A stretch of 64,000 nt of DNA from Mactra quadrangularis (lineage: Eukaryota; Mollusca; Bivalvia; Venerida; Mactridae). Positions 1 through 10,500 of the stretch are shown here, in pieces. Position numbers and translations under genes: made by a program. The DNA is taken from the NCBI GenBank assembly GCA_025267735.1, contig CM046303.1:37957380-38021379 (forward strand), in the 5' to 3' direction. Numbering within the stretch: the first letter of the stretch is position 1; each line of letters starts with the position of its first letter. A model generated the notes under the pieces. The model was not told the DNA's origin, did no database searches, and saw only the letters and a program-made list of their open reading frames with translations.

Positions 1-2180
1 CTCGAAGAATGAATCAATCATTTTATATCTTTTGTACGCGTTCAAGCTTTTTAGTTTAAATAGAACCCCTAAAATAGGGACAATATATGCATCGGATAAA
101 CTAAATATTATGTTCACTGAAACATCCAATGTTTTCGTAATATTGGAAGTAATTCATGGACCGTAGCGCCTCAGCAGGTAATGTTTGAGTAACATGTATA
201 AAAGAGCCCACACACGATAAAACTATTCATAAATGACTGATGTTTTTGACCATTTCGATTTTAGTATAATTATACTTCATATCACATGCTATCGAGCGGC
301 ATTTGAAGGCCATTTTCTGTTCAAGAGAAAGTCACCGCCTCGTCGGCAATTAGTAATAGGTAAATGGATAATTGTTCAATTGTTATACTGGCATCTATAT
401 GTGTTTGCATATAAAGTTCTATGTTATTCAAAAATAAAGAACATAGTATTGGTGACGTAATTACCCCCCCGGGAATTAGCCTAGATCCGATTTAAAGAAG
501 TCAGATACTGCGTACATGTGTTTACGCATACTTTTAAGTCATCATTGAAATTGACATCTAATAGAATAATAGCAAAGAGTCGCTGAATATTCAGCAAAAG
601 TAGGAGGAATTACTATTGTAGAAGGCTTAAAGTTAAACATTAACTGAATAATAGACTGTCTGACGCTATTCCGTTTACGTCATTTCTTTAAGTATGTTAG
701 CATCCTGAACAGTTCTGTCTAGTTACCTCAGGCGATGATGAATTAGTTGATCACTAGAACTTCTAAGTTTACAATGGAAACATCTAAAATATTTACCATT
801 AGGTAATAAATACAAAACAGTATGAAAGAGGATTCCAGACAATCTGTAGGAAATATATTAATCAGTAGTCTTATTTCCTTCAAATATTAGTATTCTCAGA
901 TATATATCAAAAGCAATGTAAAATATACAGTATTACTGTTACATTCTACAAAATGGGTGTCTGGTTGCCCGGGACAACAAATTTCTAGCTCGGAAAACCA
1001 AGAATTTAATTTAAACAACCAAATTTCTACAAACAAATATAGTGCTAGCTGCTAAAATGACCAGTTCGGGCAACTTCTTTCGTATTCTTATCTCGAAGAC
1101 TAATTATTTAAGATACATTTCAAGTACATGTAATCATTAAAGACATGACACAACTACTGTTCACAGGAAGAAATCATGAGTTGAACCAATCAGGGATCGT
1201 GTTAGATTATTGTAAGCAGAAGTTTTTGCATTTGAATTGGAGGAAGTTCTGGAATGATTATCCTCCTTTTGATTTAATTTTAAAACAAAACATGCTTTGA
1301 TTGGACGGTGCCCTCACAGGGAGTTGTTCCAGCAATTTGCATTGGGTTTTATGGAAAAAAACCCAAAGGTAGTCTATTAAAAACAACTCTGCAAAAATCG
1401 CATGCGGATTACTTGGACAATATCTTCCTATTTATTACATTCGGAGATATTAATTATTCACAGATAAATAGGAATATATATTTCATTCAAATGAATAGGA
1501 TAGCGAGGGCCAATGCAAACAATCAATGCTATGATACAGTTTAAACTCAGTAAAGATGTAAGCACTATGTGGTCTTGCAATGTCATCCTGAAATATCATT
1601 TGTGACCTTGCTCATTGCTTTTCACAGCTGAAATCTCTGTTTACAGGTTACAAAACATTATTCCATTGTAGCAATGGTTAAACATTACGTCGACAAATAT
1701 TTTAAATTCTATCAACCAACTTATCAACTGTGTTTTGTATTTCATAACCCTAGATGTGCTATTTTTACATGTAAATACATGTACGCCATTCTAGTCAACA
1801 TTCTCTCACAAATTGCTCAAGGTAACTCGTCCTTTAAGCAGCCTATAGGAATATTATCAGGAAATGACGCTGATCATTGAATTATAATAGAGGTAAAACA
1901 TTTCACAGAATGCGCACCATCGATTATTTTATTGACTGACTTGTTTCTCAGTACTTTTTCCATAATCTTCTTATAGCGTTTTTATCGCGGTGCAACATGA
2001 AATTGAGTGGTACCAGCATTCGAATTGCACACCATTTGCTTTCTTTTTTAGCTAGACTAACTTGCCATTATAACGGATCTTTCTAACATGATATTTTGTG
2101 AGTCCATATCACCGCTTTTCTCCAAACTTGCATCAAACAAATAATTCCATTAAAACACGAACGATATATTTTATGTCTGC
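1..2180. other. 5' flank, no gene recognised
   Basis: Only short open frames occur here (75, 78 and 68 codons on the + strand) and none resembles a known protein. I looked for exons of the missing ligand-binding part of the guanylyl cyclase and found none. The stretch is probably intron of that gene or intergenic DNA. Confidence 0.5.
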
Positions 2181-2264
2181 ATGTATCTCGCCTCAAAAAC
2201 AATTTGAGTGCTATCGTCAAATTGTACTGAACAGTTGTCGGACAAATCCTAGAGCGAAATATAA

Positions 2265-3851
2265 TTGAATTCATTAATAAAAATTGATAAAACCGTAAAC
2301 AAACCATTCGCAAGCTTCACTAAATTACTTACACTGTACGCGCAAGCGATAGACAAATATAAAAACTCGTACGCACTATGCATGCCTACATTAAAGCCCC
2401 GGTCCTTAAATAAAACACGTAACGCGAAATCCGATGACAAACCGTGGTTTGGATATACATGTAAATGTCGCAAAGCACGACAAAATTATCACGACGCAAA
2501 AGAGGCTTTCAACAAATCACGATGTGATGATAATAAAGTGAGGCTACGTAACGCTAGTAAGCAATTTAAACGTACAATGAATTATTTCATCAAAAAGCAT
2601 AATTTCACCAATCAGAGCAAATTGAGACAAATGAGTACAAATAACTCAAAACAGTACTGGCGGTTTCTTAACCACTTAAAAACTAAAACAAAAAGTAACC
2701 CTATGCCAAGCTTAGAGGATTTTTTCAATCATTTTAAAGCAATAAACACGAACTCGATACAGGACGATAGATTTGACAATATACGTGATACTGACCAAAA
2801 TGTGAACGATACACTAAATTGCCCAATAACTGAAGACGAAGTTCTCAAATGCGTCCGAAACCTCAAGAATAATAAAGCAACAAACCCATTCGACAATATA
2901 GCAAACGAGTACATAAAGTCTACCATCCACTTAACCCTCCCATTATACTGTGCGTTATTTAATCGTATCTTAGACTTAGGTTATATCCCAATTTCTTGGC
3001 TAGAGGGTGTCATTAAACCCATATACAAACAAAAAGGCAGTCCTATGGATACGTCATGTTACCGACCCATAACGATTCTGAGCTGTCTCGGTAAGCTATT
3101 CACCTCGGTTTTAAACTTAAGACTTACGCGTTTTATCGAACAAGACAACGTACTGAACGAAAATCAAGCTGGTTTTCGCCAGGGTTATTCTTGCTCTGAT
3201 CATTTATTTACACTTCATGCTCTTATCGAAATAATGAAATCTCGGAAACAAAAATTATTCTGTGCATTCGTAGATTTTGCTCAGGCTTTCGACCGTGTAT
3301 GGAGAGCTGGTTTGTGGTTCAAGCTTCTACAAAATTCAATTAATGGAAAGTTCTTCAAAGTTATTACGAACATGTACGAAAATATAAAATCTTGCGTATC
3401 GATTGGAGGGTCAATGTCGAACATGTTCTTATCCGAGATCGGAGTCAGACAAGGGGAGAATTTATCGCCGATTCTCTTTTCCCTATTCCTTAATGATCTG
3501 CAGTCATACATGCATATTAATGGTTCTGTAGGCGTAGAACTACTTGATCAAAACGACTTATCTTTGTGGCTTAAACTACTGATCTTGTTATACGCTGATG
3601 ATACCATCATTCTATCTGACTCGTACGAGGATTTTCAATCGAGCCTTGATATTTTCAGTAATTATTGTAACGACTGGCACCTCAAAGTCAATACTGGCAA
3701 AACAAAAGTTGTTGTTTTTGGTGCGAGAAATGTAGAAAACTATAACTTTACTCTGAACGGCGAACAAATTGAAATCGCAAATTGCTACACATATCTTGGT
3801 GTCATTTTTAGTTCTAACGGCTCATTTCTTAATGCAAGGAAACGAGTGGTC
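2265..3851 (+). pseudogene. LINE reverse transcriptase, N-terminal and central part
   Basis: The open frame begins at a TTG and is a 5' truncation, not a real start; an upstream fragment in another frame (about 2190-2275) looks like the same protein shifted by a frame. Residues 1-200 are the linker between endonuclease and RT, including KPWF near residue 67. RT motifs follow: the CYRPI block (near residue 266), the NQAGFRQGYS block (near 300), AFVDFAQAFDRVW (near 334) and the catalytic YADD box (near 442; about 3590). GVRQGENLSP near residue 393 is the usual motif before the palm. Homology stops at 3851, where the LTR-like insertion begins; the frame then runs into repeat and ends at 3947. 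Confidence 0.85.
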
Positions 3852-3948
3852 TGTCAAGGTTTTTGGTGTAAATACTTTAATAAGCTATTTGCGTGCGTAT
3901 ATTATGACTATCTTTTTGAGGTCTTTGCTAGGTCAGCCTCTTTATAAG

Positions 3949-4110
3949 GTCTGCCTATGGGTAAGGTCTGCTTCCCCGAAAGAAGGTCTGCTTCACCAAA
4001 GAAGGTCCGCTTCACCAAAGAAGGTCCTCTTCACCAAAGAAGGTCCCCTTCACCAAAGAAGGTCCGCTTCACCAAAGGTCTGCCTCCACAAAAAAAGGTC
4101 TGCTTCTTTA
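3949..4110 (+). repeat. 19-bp tandem repeat inside the LTR-like insert
   Basis: About seven degenerate copies of a unit like AAGGTCCGCTTCACCAAAG. The unit is not a multiple of three, so it gives the same artificial peptide in rotating frames, which explains several spurious open frames here. Confidence 0.85.
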
Positions 4111-4111
4111 C

Positions 4112-4304
4112 AGGACTTGCTTCCCAAGCAAGTCCCGGTTTTCTTTTGGGAGACTTGCTTCCCAAGTAAGTCTCCCAGATTTTCTTCTCTTTATTTATTA
4201 GGGGACTTGCTTCCCAAGCAAGTCCCTTTTTTTCGTAGAAAGACTTGCTTCCCAAGCAAGTCTCTCTGATTTTCTTGAGTGGACTTGCTTCCTAGCAAGC
4301 CCGT
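4112..4304. repeat. Array of five short palindromes (GACTTGCTT-CCC-AAGCAAGTC)
   Basis: Five near-copies of a 9-bp stem with a CCC loop lie at about 4113, 4151, 4202, 4240 and 4281. Spacers are T-rich. Some stems are lengthened by matching G and C runs on each side. One has a compensated-looking AAGTAAGTC arm and the last is decayed. Each would fold as a hairpin in DNA or RNA. Confidence 0.85.
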
Positions 4305-4339
4305 ATTTTTCTTTATTTCAGCAGATATGCTCTTTTCTT

Positions 4340-4480
4340 AAAGCAGCAAGTCTTCTCTTTATCTTTCGACAGCAAGTCTTCTCTTTATCTCTCGGCAGCA
4401 AGTCTCTTCTTTATCTCTCGGCAGCAGGTCTTTTCTTTATCTCTCGGCAGCAAGTCTCTCTATCTCTCGGAAGCAGGTCT
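4340..4480 (+). repeat. 26-bp tandem repeat
   Basis: Five degenerate copies of a unit like GCAAGTCTCTTCTTTATCTC followed by TCGGCA, directly after the palindrome array and within the LTR-like insert. Confidence 0.8.
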
Positions 4481-4715
4481 TCGATGGTAACGCTGGACTT
4501 CCTAACTTTTGACAATTGAGATTAACTCTTCGAACTGACTTTTTTTCCACTCCGCTTTATTTACAAAAATCACATAGTATATAAACACAAAGCGCGAACC
4601 GGTGAGAAAACACTATTATGACGTCACGTCATAGCAACGTCAAAACAAAAATACTTAAAAAATGGCGGACTATTGTGTTTCTTTTCAAATTAAAAATCGT
4701 TATTTTGACATGGTC

Positions 4716-5625
4716 GAACAAGCTAATAAAGCACTCCATTTACTTTTCACCAAATCAAACAATGCACATTTGCCCCTCGATCTAGTCATCAAATTATTTG
4801 ATAATACGGTACTTCCGGTGCTTACATACGGATGTGAAATTTACGGCTATGAAAATACCGAAATACTTGAAAAAGTGCACAATTTTTTTCTTAGAAAAAT
4901 AATGAAAGCTCGTCGCTCGACACCAATTAAATTTCTCCATGAAGAACTTGGTCGATATCCTATAGATATCACTATTAAAACCCGAATGATATCATTTTGG
5001 GAACGCATTATTAACGGCAAGGAAAACAAATTCTCTTTGCAAATATACAAATACATGCTATCTATGACCAACACAAAATTTAAATGGATTGAGGCAGTAA
5101 AAAACATATTTAATACCATAGGTAGACCTGACATATGGATGAACCAATTCCATATCAACTTAAAAAATATACATAAGCAAGTTAAGAATATTCTTATTGG
5201 ACAATATTTACAAGACTGGCACGCTAATCTCTCTTCGACAAATAAAGGTTTGATCTAATTAACATTCAAAAATGACATACAATTTGAACGTTACATCACA
5301 AGTCTACCAGAGCGAGATTTTTTAACTTTATTTAAATTCCGGTCAGCAAACCATAATTTACCCATCGAAACCGGACGACATGACGGCACTGTCTTCGAAA
5401 ACAGAACTTGTTCTCTGTGTAACAACGGTCAAATAGGTTGCGAGAAACATTATCTTCTACTTTGTCCATATTTCAAAGAACCCAGGCTCAATTGTCTAGG
5501 CTTTGAATTCATAAATACAGGTAACCGGGACCAAACATTTAAAAATATACTTACGTCGACATCGCCTTCTTTTCTTAAAAATGTTGTTAAGTTCATTTCT
5601 ATTATTTTCAAACAATTCCAAGTGT
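4716..5625 (+). pseudogene. LINE RT C-terminal part, broken by a stop
   Basis: This continues the LINE protein after the insertion. It includes the LTYGCEI block (near 4820) found after the RT thumb in jockey/L1-type elements. An in-frame TAA at 5256-5258 interrupts the frame; the same frame continues beyond it with IETGRHDG and a terminal zinc-knuckle-like CSLC...H...C motif (about 5408-5465), ending near 5625. The copy is dead. Confidence 0.85.
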
Positions 5626-6055
5626 AACCCCCCGCCCCTGATTGTACTACATCAAATATAGACTAATTTATCTGCCATTATATTCATTCTTTGCATTGTC
5701 TTATTCTTAAAATACCGTTGTTCGTATGAAGATATAGATAAGTGTATATGTATTATGTACGTGAGTATGTATGAATGTATGTGTGTATGTGGTTATGCGT
5801 ATGTGTATATGTGGTGATGTGTATGTGACAGTGTGTGTATGTGACTGTGCATTTAGGTGCATTATTGTGTAAATATGTATGTGTGTATGTGGCTATGAGT
5901 ATGTGTGAATTATGTGTATGAGTGTATGTGTATGTCTACATTTGATCATTTTGCTTGTTTATAGATTGTATATAGTATGTTAAATTCTCACATGTAGTTA
6001 CAAACTGTAACCTGTGAATGTAAATAAAAGTATTGTTCTGTTCTGTTCCTTAAAA

Positions 6056-7270
6056 TTACCCAAAACACTTCGGTCACTATCGTAATTCACTGTTTATTAC
6101 AGATTTTCCTTTCTGATAAGTGTTGCACAACGAAATCGAAATTATGCAATTAATTTAATAAGAATGCTACAACAACAATTATAAACAATAAACAGGAACG
6201 ATTAGCGTGAAAATTATATTCGCATAACCAAAGCCTTGTTAAGTTCTATTACATGTATTGTACATCTACTAACTAACTCATGTGAGTCAACACAGCGGTG
6301 GGCACTATGTATGGACTGACCTTTCAGTCCTGACCCCCACATCTGCCCTCTTTCACAGGATTATTTTATATATTGTTCATGCAGTTACTAGAGCCCTGGG
6401 TCTTCTGATGAAATCCATGTTTCTAAATATGGCAATTTGGTGTTCATATATATGCCTTCATACCAAATGACCAATAATTATTTTGTACAATTAAATTGCA
6501 CCAGTTGACCAGTAATAATAATGATCTCCTGTCTGGATAAGTGTGTTACTCCAAAAATCCAGTGATTATATTACATATTAAGCTCACCGCATTTTTTCAT
6601 TCTAACATAAACATGTTATTTTTTGTACGAACAATATACAGGAACATTTTTTGTAAAAGTTTTATCGCTAAGCTGACATCTATTTACAAATATAGATATC
6701 CTACCTTAGGCGTCACAAGTTTAATTTGATATTTAAGGTCACGATAAATCTCTCCACAACCATTTGTAATTGAGCTTCCATAATTGGCATGTAGCATCTC
6801 CTTAAGGTCGTCTACAATTTTGTTCATTTTTTTCTCTTTGAGTCGATATAAGGGTGATACAATCACTTCAGGGGTCACAATGTTTTTATATAATTTAATA
6901 TGTAAGTGTTCATAAATATACACCCTAAGTACCAAGTCCTCATGTAAGTGGTTTAAGACTCCCTACGACCCTAGTTTCTTTCTTCATTTGATTAGAATTG
7001 TTGATAAGCTTGGATTTTTTATGACACGTGCTTAGTTGGTTGAGAAAGTAATAGTGAAAATCAATATATGTTTACGTGTTGCGTGAGACTGTTTCGTTTA
7101 ATTCTAAGTTGTATGCCAGGGTCATGGCATGATAAGTACCTAAATGTAAACTAAAAGCACAGACACTAATGCTATAAAGAATAAGACATTTGAATGTCTT
7201 GAGCAGTATTGGTCTGCCTTTTTTTACCTTTGCCATCGGTCTACATTCCTTTTATTATAAGGAATGGCGA
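6056..7270. other. Intron or intergenic stretch before exon 1
   Basis: No exon with similarity to a guanylyl cyclase was found on the + strand. A minus-strand exon-like segment (6705-6924) is listed separately. Nothing else is recognised. Confidence 0.5.
6705..6924 (-). other. Possible minus-strand exon, unknown product
   Basis: A 73-codon open stretch on the minus strand is bounded by a CTTAG acceptor and an AAG-GTAGGA donor. Its composition looks protein-like, with an amphipathic middle (KKMNKIVDDLKEML) and no low complexity. I do not recognise the product. It may be a chance open frame, a piece of a mobile element or an exon of a gene on the other strand. Confidence 0.2.
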
Positions 7271-7460
7271 GTTATTTTTTAAACCTATGATAGTATTTAT
7301 ATATATATGGTTTTTTTTTCAGGAATACAAGGTTGCATATCACACGTTGAAAGTTATTTCTTGAACCTATGTGTTTAGTGTTGAGTGTTTAGTATAACCT
7401 AGTATTTATGTATTTAGTCTATGTTTTCTTTCAGGAATACAAGGTTATATTTCACATATT
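7271..7460 (+). repeat. Tandem duplication of an intron end plus exon start (decoy 3' splice site)
   Basis: The polypyrimidine tract, CAG and first bases of exon 1 occur twice: a T-run, CAG and GAATACAAGGTTGCATATCA at 7310-7341, and TTTCTTTCAG with GAATACAAGGTTATATTTCA at 7425-7454. Upstream halves also match (GAGTTATTTTTTAAACCTAT and AGTTATTTCTTGAACCTATG). Using the first acceptor would add about 17 codons and then reach an in-frame TAG. Confidence 0.7.
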
Positions 7461-7589
7461 GATATGAATGGTGATGCTGTTGGTAATTATACCTTGTTGT
7501 CAAGGCAACCATACAAAACAAACTTCTCTGACTATTCTATGAGACCTGTTGGACATTTTGAAATGGATCAGAACACAGATTGTCTACCA
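7435..7589 (+). CDS. Guanylyl cyclase exon 1 (of those visible): end of ligand-binding domain
   Basis: Translates as [20 protein letters not shown] and onward to DCLP. The G-x-x-G-x-x-x-I-D-x-N-G-D pattern is the conserved late block of the natriuretic-peptide-receptor ligand-binding domain. The acceptor is TTTCAG at 7429-7434 and the donor GTAAGT at 7590. It starts two bases into a codon, so an upstream exon must supply one base. Confidence 0.88.
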
Positions 7590-10500
7590 GTAAGTTATAA
7601 AATATATCCTAATTACGATCAATTAATTAACGCATTGTCTATAACGTGGTCATTGTTTCAGATTTGCCTAATCTGCAATGGTGCAACATTTTCGCCATTC
7701 AACTCATTTCCTTTTCTCTAACAGTGGAAAAATCCAGGAATAAATTACTGTATTTACTTAAATGCGTTCTACCAAATAAGATTCGAGTTTAAAATTATCA
7801 TAAAGAAGTATATTTATATGTGCAGTTTATAGTTTTTCTTTTGTATTGTTTTCATTTAATTGTAAAGACGTTTTTCTTATGTATATTAGAACAATGCAAT
7901 ATTGTACAAAATCTAAACCTTCTGGACCAAATGACAGGGTTTTCCTTATCTGTTATTGTAAACTCTGTATTGATATTTTGCTAAATGAATTTATATCAAC
8001 AGAAAAATTAATTAAACACGCTTGTCATTGACCATAAAATAACAAATTTTGGATATTGAAATAGGAAACATTAACGAGTTCTATAGATTAATTTCCGTAT
8101 ATAAAACATTATGTTGATCAATGAACGTATTATATACGTAATTAGGCTTTTCAACTTTAGCTAATCTAGCTGTGTGCATTTTACTATACTTCAATGGCAT
8201 TATATTGTTATGAATAAATTACTGTGAACCTTATTATATCATATGATGAATTTTGAAGCTCGTCTTCAAATACCTGTTTGTAATTTGTACAAATAACAAA
8301 ACGTTTGCAGTTCCTTGAGCACCATGAATATGCAGATTACATTTCTTTCTTATTGTGATTCTCCGGTTGGAGTTACATTTTAATATTTGCTATACTATAG
8401 TACTTTCGCAGTAATATCATCCCTTGTATGACATATCTGTACTGGATTAAACATTGTTGTAGCAAGACATTGACACAGAAACACAACCATTACTTTACTG
8501 ACTTTACATTTCCCCATTTCTTAACTAAAGTAAATTCTGTATAAATACATTGAAGTTTAACACATCAGCTAAATATGTGGATTGTTCAAGTTGAACGGTG
8601 GCGATTTTGTAATGACTGGCATCGAAATTGTCAACTGATTAGATATACATACATGGATTTTAAATCCGTTTAACAAATAAGTATGTTTTGTAATTGTATT
8701 GATAATTGTATATGTCTTTTACAGTGAATGATCAATCACGATATCAACTCATTTAACCGAGTTTAACATTTTCTCAGGTATTCCGGATTCTTCAAAACAA
8801 GGAGATATTTTGGGTGAATAATGAACCTCCCATTGATGAACCTGAATGTGGTTATAGAGCAGAGAAATGTATACCACCAACGACATATACATTAGAAGTA
8901 CTTGGAGGTGTGATTGGGGGAATTGCTCTTATTACAATGATTGTTGTTCTCGTTATTTTCAGGTAAATATGACAAACACCTTATTATTTGAATATGGAAC
9001 TTGTCATATAACATGGCATTCACTACAGTAAAACCTGCATTACCAGCCACCTATTATAAGCGGTCATCTGCTGTAAGTGGCCAATCTGGCTTCCTCCCAA
9101 CGAAAATCACTCTTTTTTTGCACCTGTCTATGGTCAGTGGTCACCTATTTTCTTTACAAATTCACCAACTTACCTGTATTAAGTGGTCATGGTCAATCAA
9201 TTTTTAGAAATAACAAAGTGTTAGCATCATTGTAAAATGGCACGGACGTGTGAAAACCCACCCAGTTGAGTCTTTGAATATTCAAAACTAATAAAAGTGT
9301 CATCTCATGAAGTAAAACTTCCAATTTACAACTGCAATGTCACTTGTTCCCTTTTTAGAAGATTATTTAATAAGAGGCAGCATTAATAATAAACTATTAA
9401 CAATGGACTAATCTTAGCATTCTTATCTAAATCTGGTTTAAGTGGTCATCTGCTGTAAGCAGCCAATCTAGACACTTTATTGACTGCTTATGCAAGTTAT
9501 ACTGTATACTCACTTCTGGTCTTATTTATTCATACATAAGCGCATATTGTCAGTTCATAAAGGCGGTTGCAGATTTACAATTTTGCCCATATGCGGCATA
9601 TACAGAATTCAAGTTCATTTTATTATACCAGTTATTCGTTATTAGAGATAATAGTGACTTTTGTTTAAGCACGGCATAAGCATAAGGGTTGAATTTTACA
9701 GTTTTGAATCATGAAGTTGTATGTTCTGGCATCTGTGAATCAAAACGTTATTATGATTAAATGGATGTTCAATTTTAAATCTAGAAAATGTAATAAAACA
9801 ATAAATGCGGTGTAAAGTAAAATAAAAATGTATATTTGGTACTGTGAATTCCACATAATATGATAATTTTTCAATTAAATAAGTCGGTGTTATGAATTCT
9901 TTGTATTATTATACTTTTTATTATCATCATGTATACTTTCAAATTGCTTTTACTTTCCTGATTCGCCAGTTGGAATTTACGTTTACATCCTTAAATTTCT
10001 TTCATATTATTGTTAGTGTATGTTTTTAAATGTTCCATTTTCTAGCATTTGGGGTATTTTTTTCTTCAGATAACCCTTTCTTTATATAGATTTACAAGAT
10101 CTATTTCAGGCGTGTGCATAATAATTAATAAAGGTAAATGACGTACTCACTGTCATCGCGTTTATATCATTAAAAGAATATGCTATTTGTAAATGAAAAT
10201 CTTCAAAGGATAATAAGCCATTTTTATCAACAAATTCGACTTACAAATTGGCAAAATATATAGTAGTACGTGCCGGGTTGGTGGTAGAAGAGACGTCCGG
10301 TGTCATTTACAATTGTGGTATTTTTATTTACCTGTCTGTGTCATTTGTTGTTAGATCTTCATGAAACTTTATACAATGAAACTATACCATGTGATAACCT
10401 CAGAATAATGAAATGACCATTCTAATTTGCTTAATTTTTTATCCTGATACGATGTCTTATCTTATGGCAAGCTACACTTCAAACACCGTACTTTGACATA

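Larger units (their letters stand above)
3847..4715. mobile_element. Solo-LTR-like insertion (859 bp) with 5-bp target duplication
   Basis: The inserted segment 3852-4710 begins TGTCAA and ends TTGACA, the TG...CA inverted ends typical of retroviral-type LTRs. It is bracketed by TGGTC at 3847-3851 and 4711-4715. Removing the insert and one TGGTC joins the two LINE halves in frame at a Val-Glu-Gln-Ala junction, which is what LINEs of this type carry there. A TATA-like TATATAAA lies at 4578-4585. No LTR-retrotransposon coding sequence is present. The strand is uncertain; the TATA box suggests +. A TIR DNA element with 5-bp duplication is the alternative. Confidence 0.6.
2180..6050 (+). mobile_element. 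jockey/L1-type non-LTR retrotransposon, 5'-truncated, split by an LTR insertion
   Basis: This is a LINE copy without its endonuclease domain. Reverse transcriptase coding runs to 3851, stops at an 859-bp insertion, and resumes at 4716. The C-terminal part reaches about 5625 and is followed by a TG-rich 3' UTR (about 5730-5950). An AATAAA lies near 6024, and the copy ends in a short TGTTC repeat tail at about 6035-6050. The same tail occurs inverted at 32566-32582 in another truncated copy. Assignment to the jockey/L1 superfamily rests on protein motifs; the exact clade is not determined. Confidence 0.85.

Noticed and set aside
3957..4269. Frames with repeated KKVRFTKEGPL-like and PSKSPR-like peptides on both strands
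   Set aside because: They come from 19-bp and palindromic repeats in the LTR-like insert.
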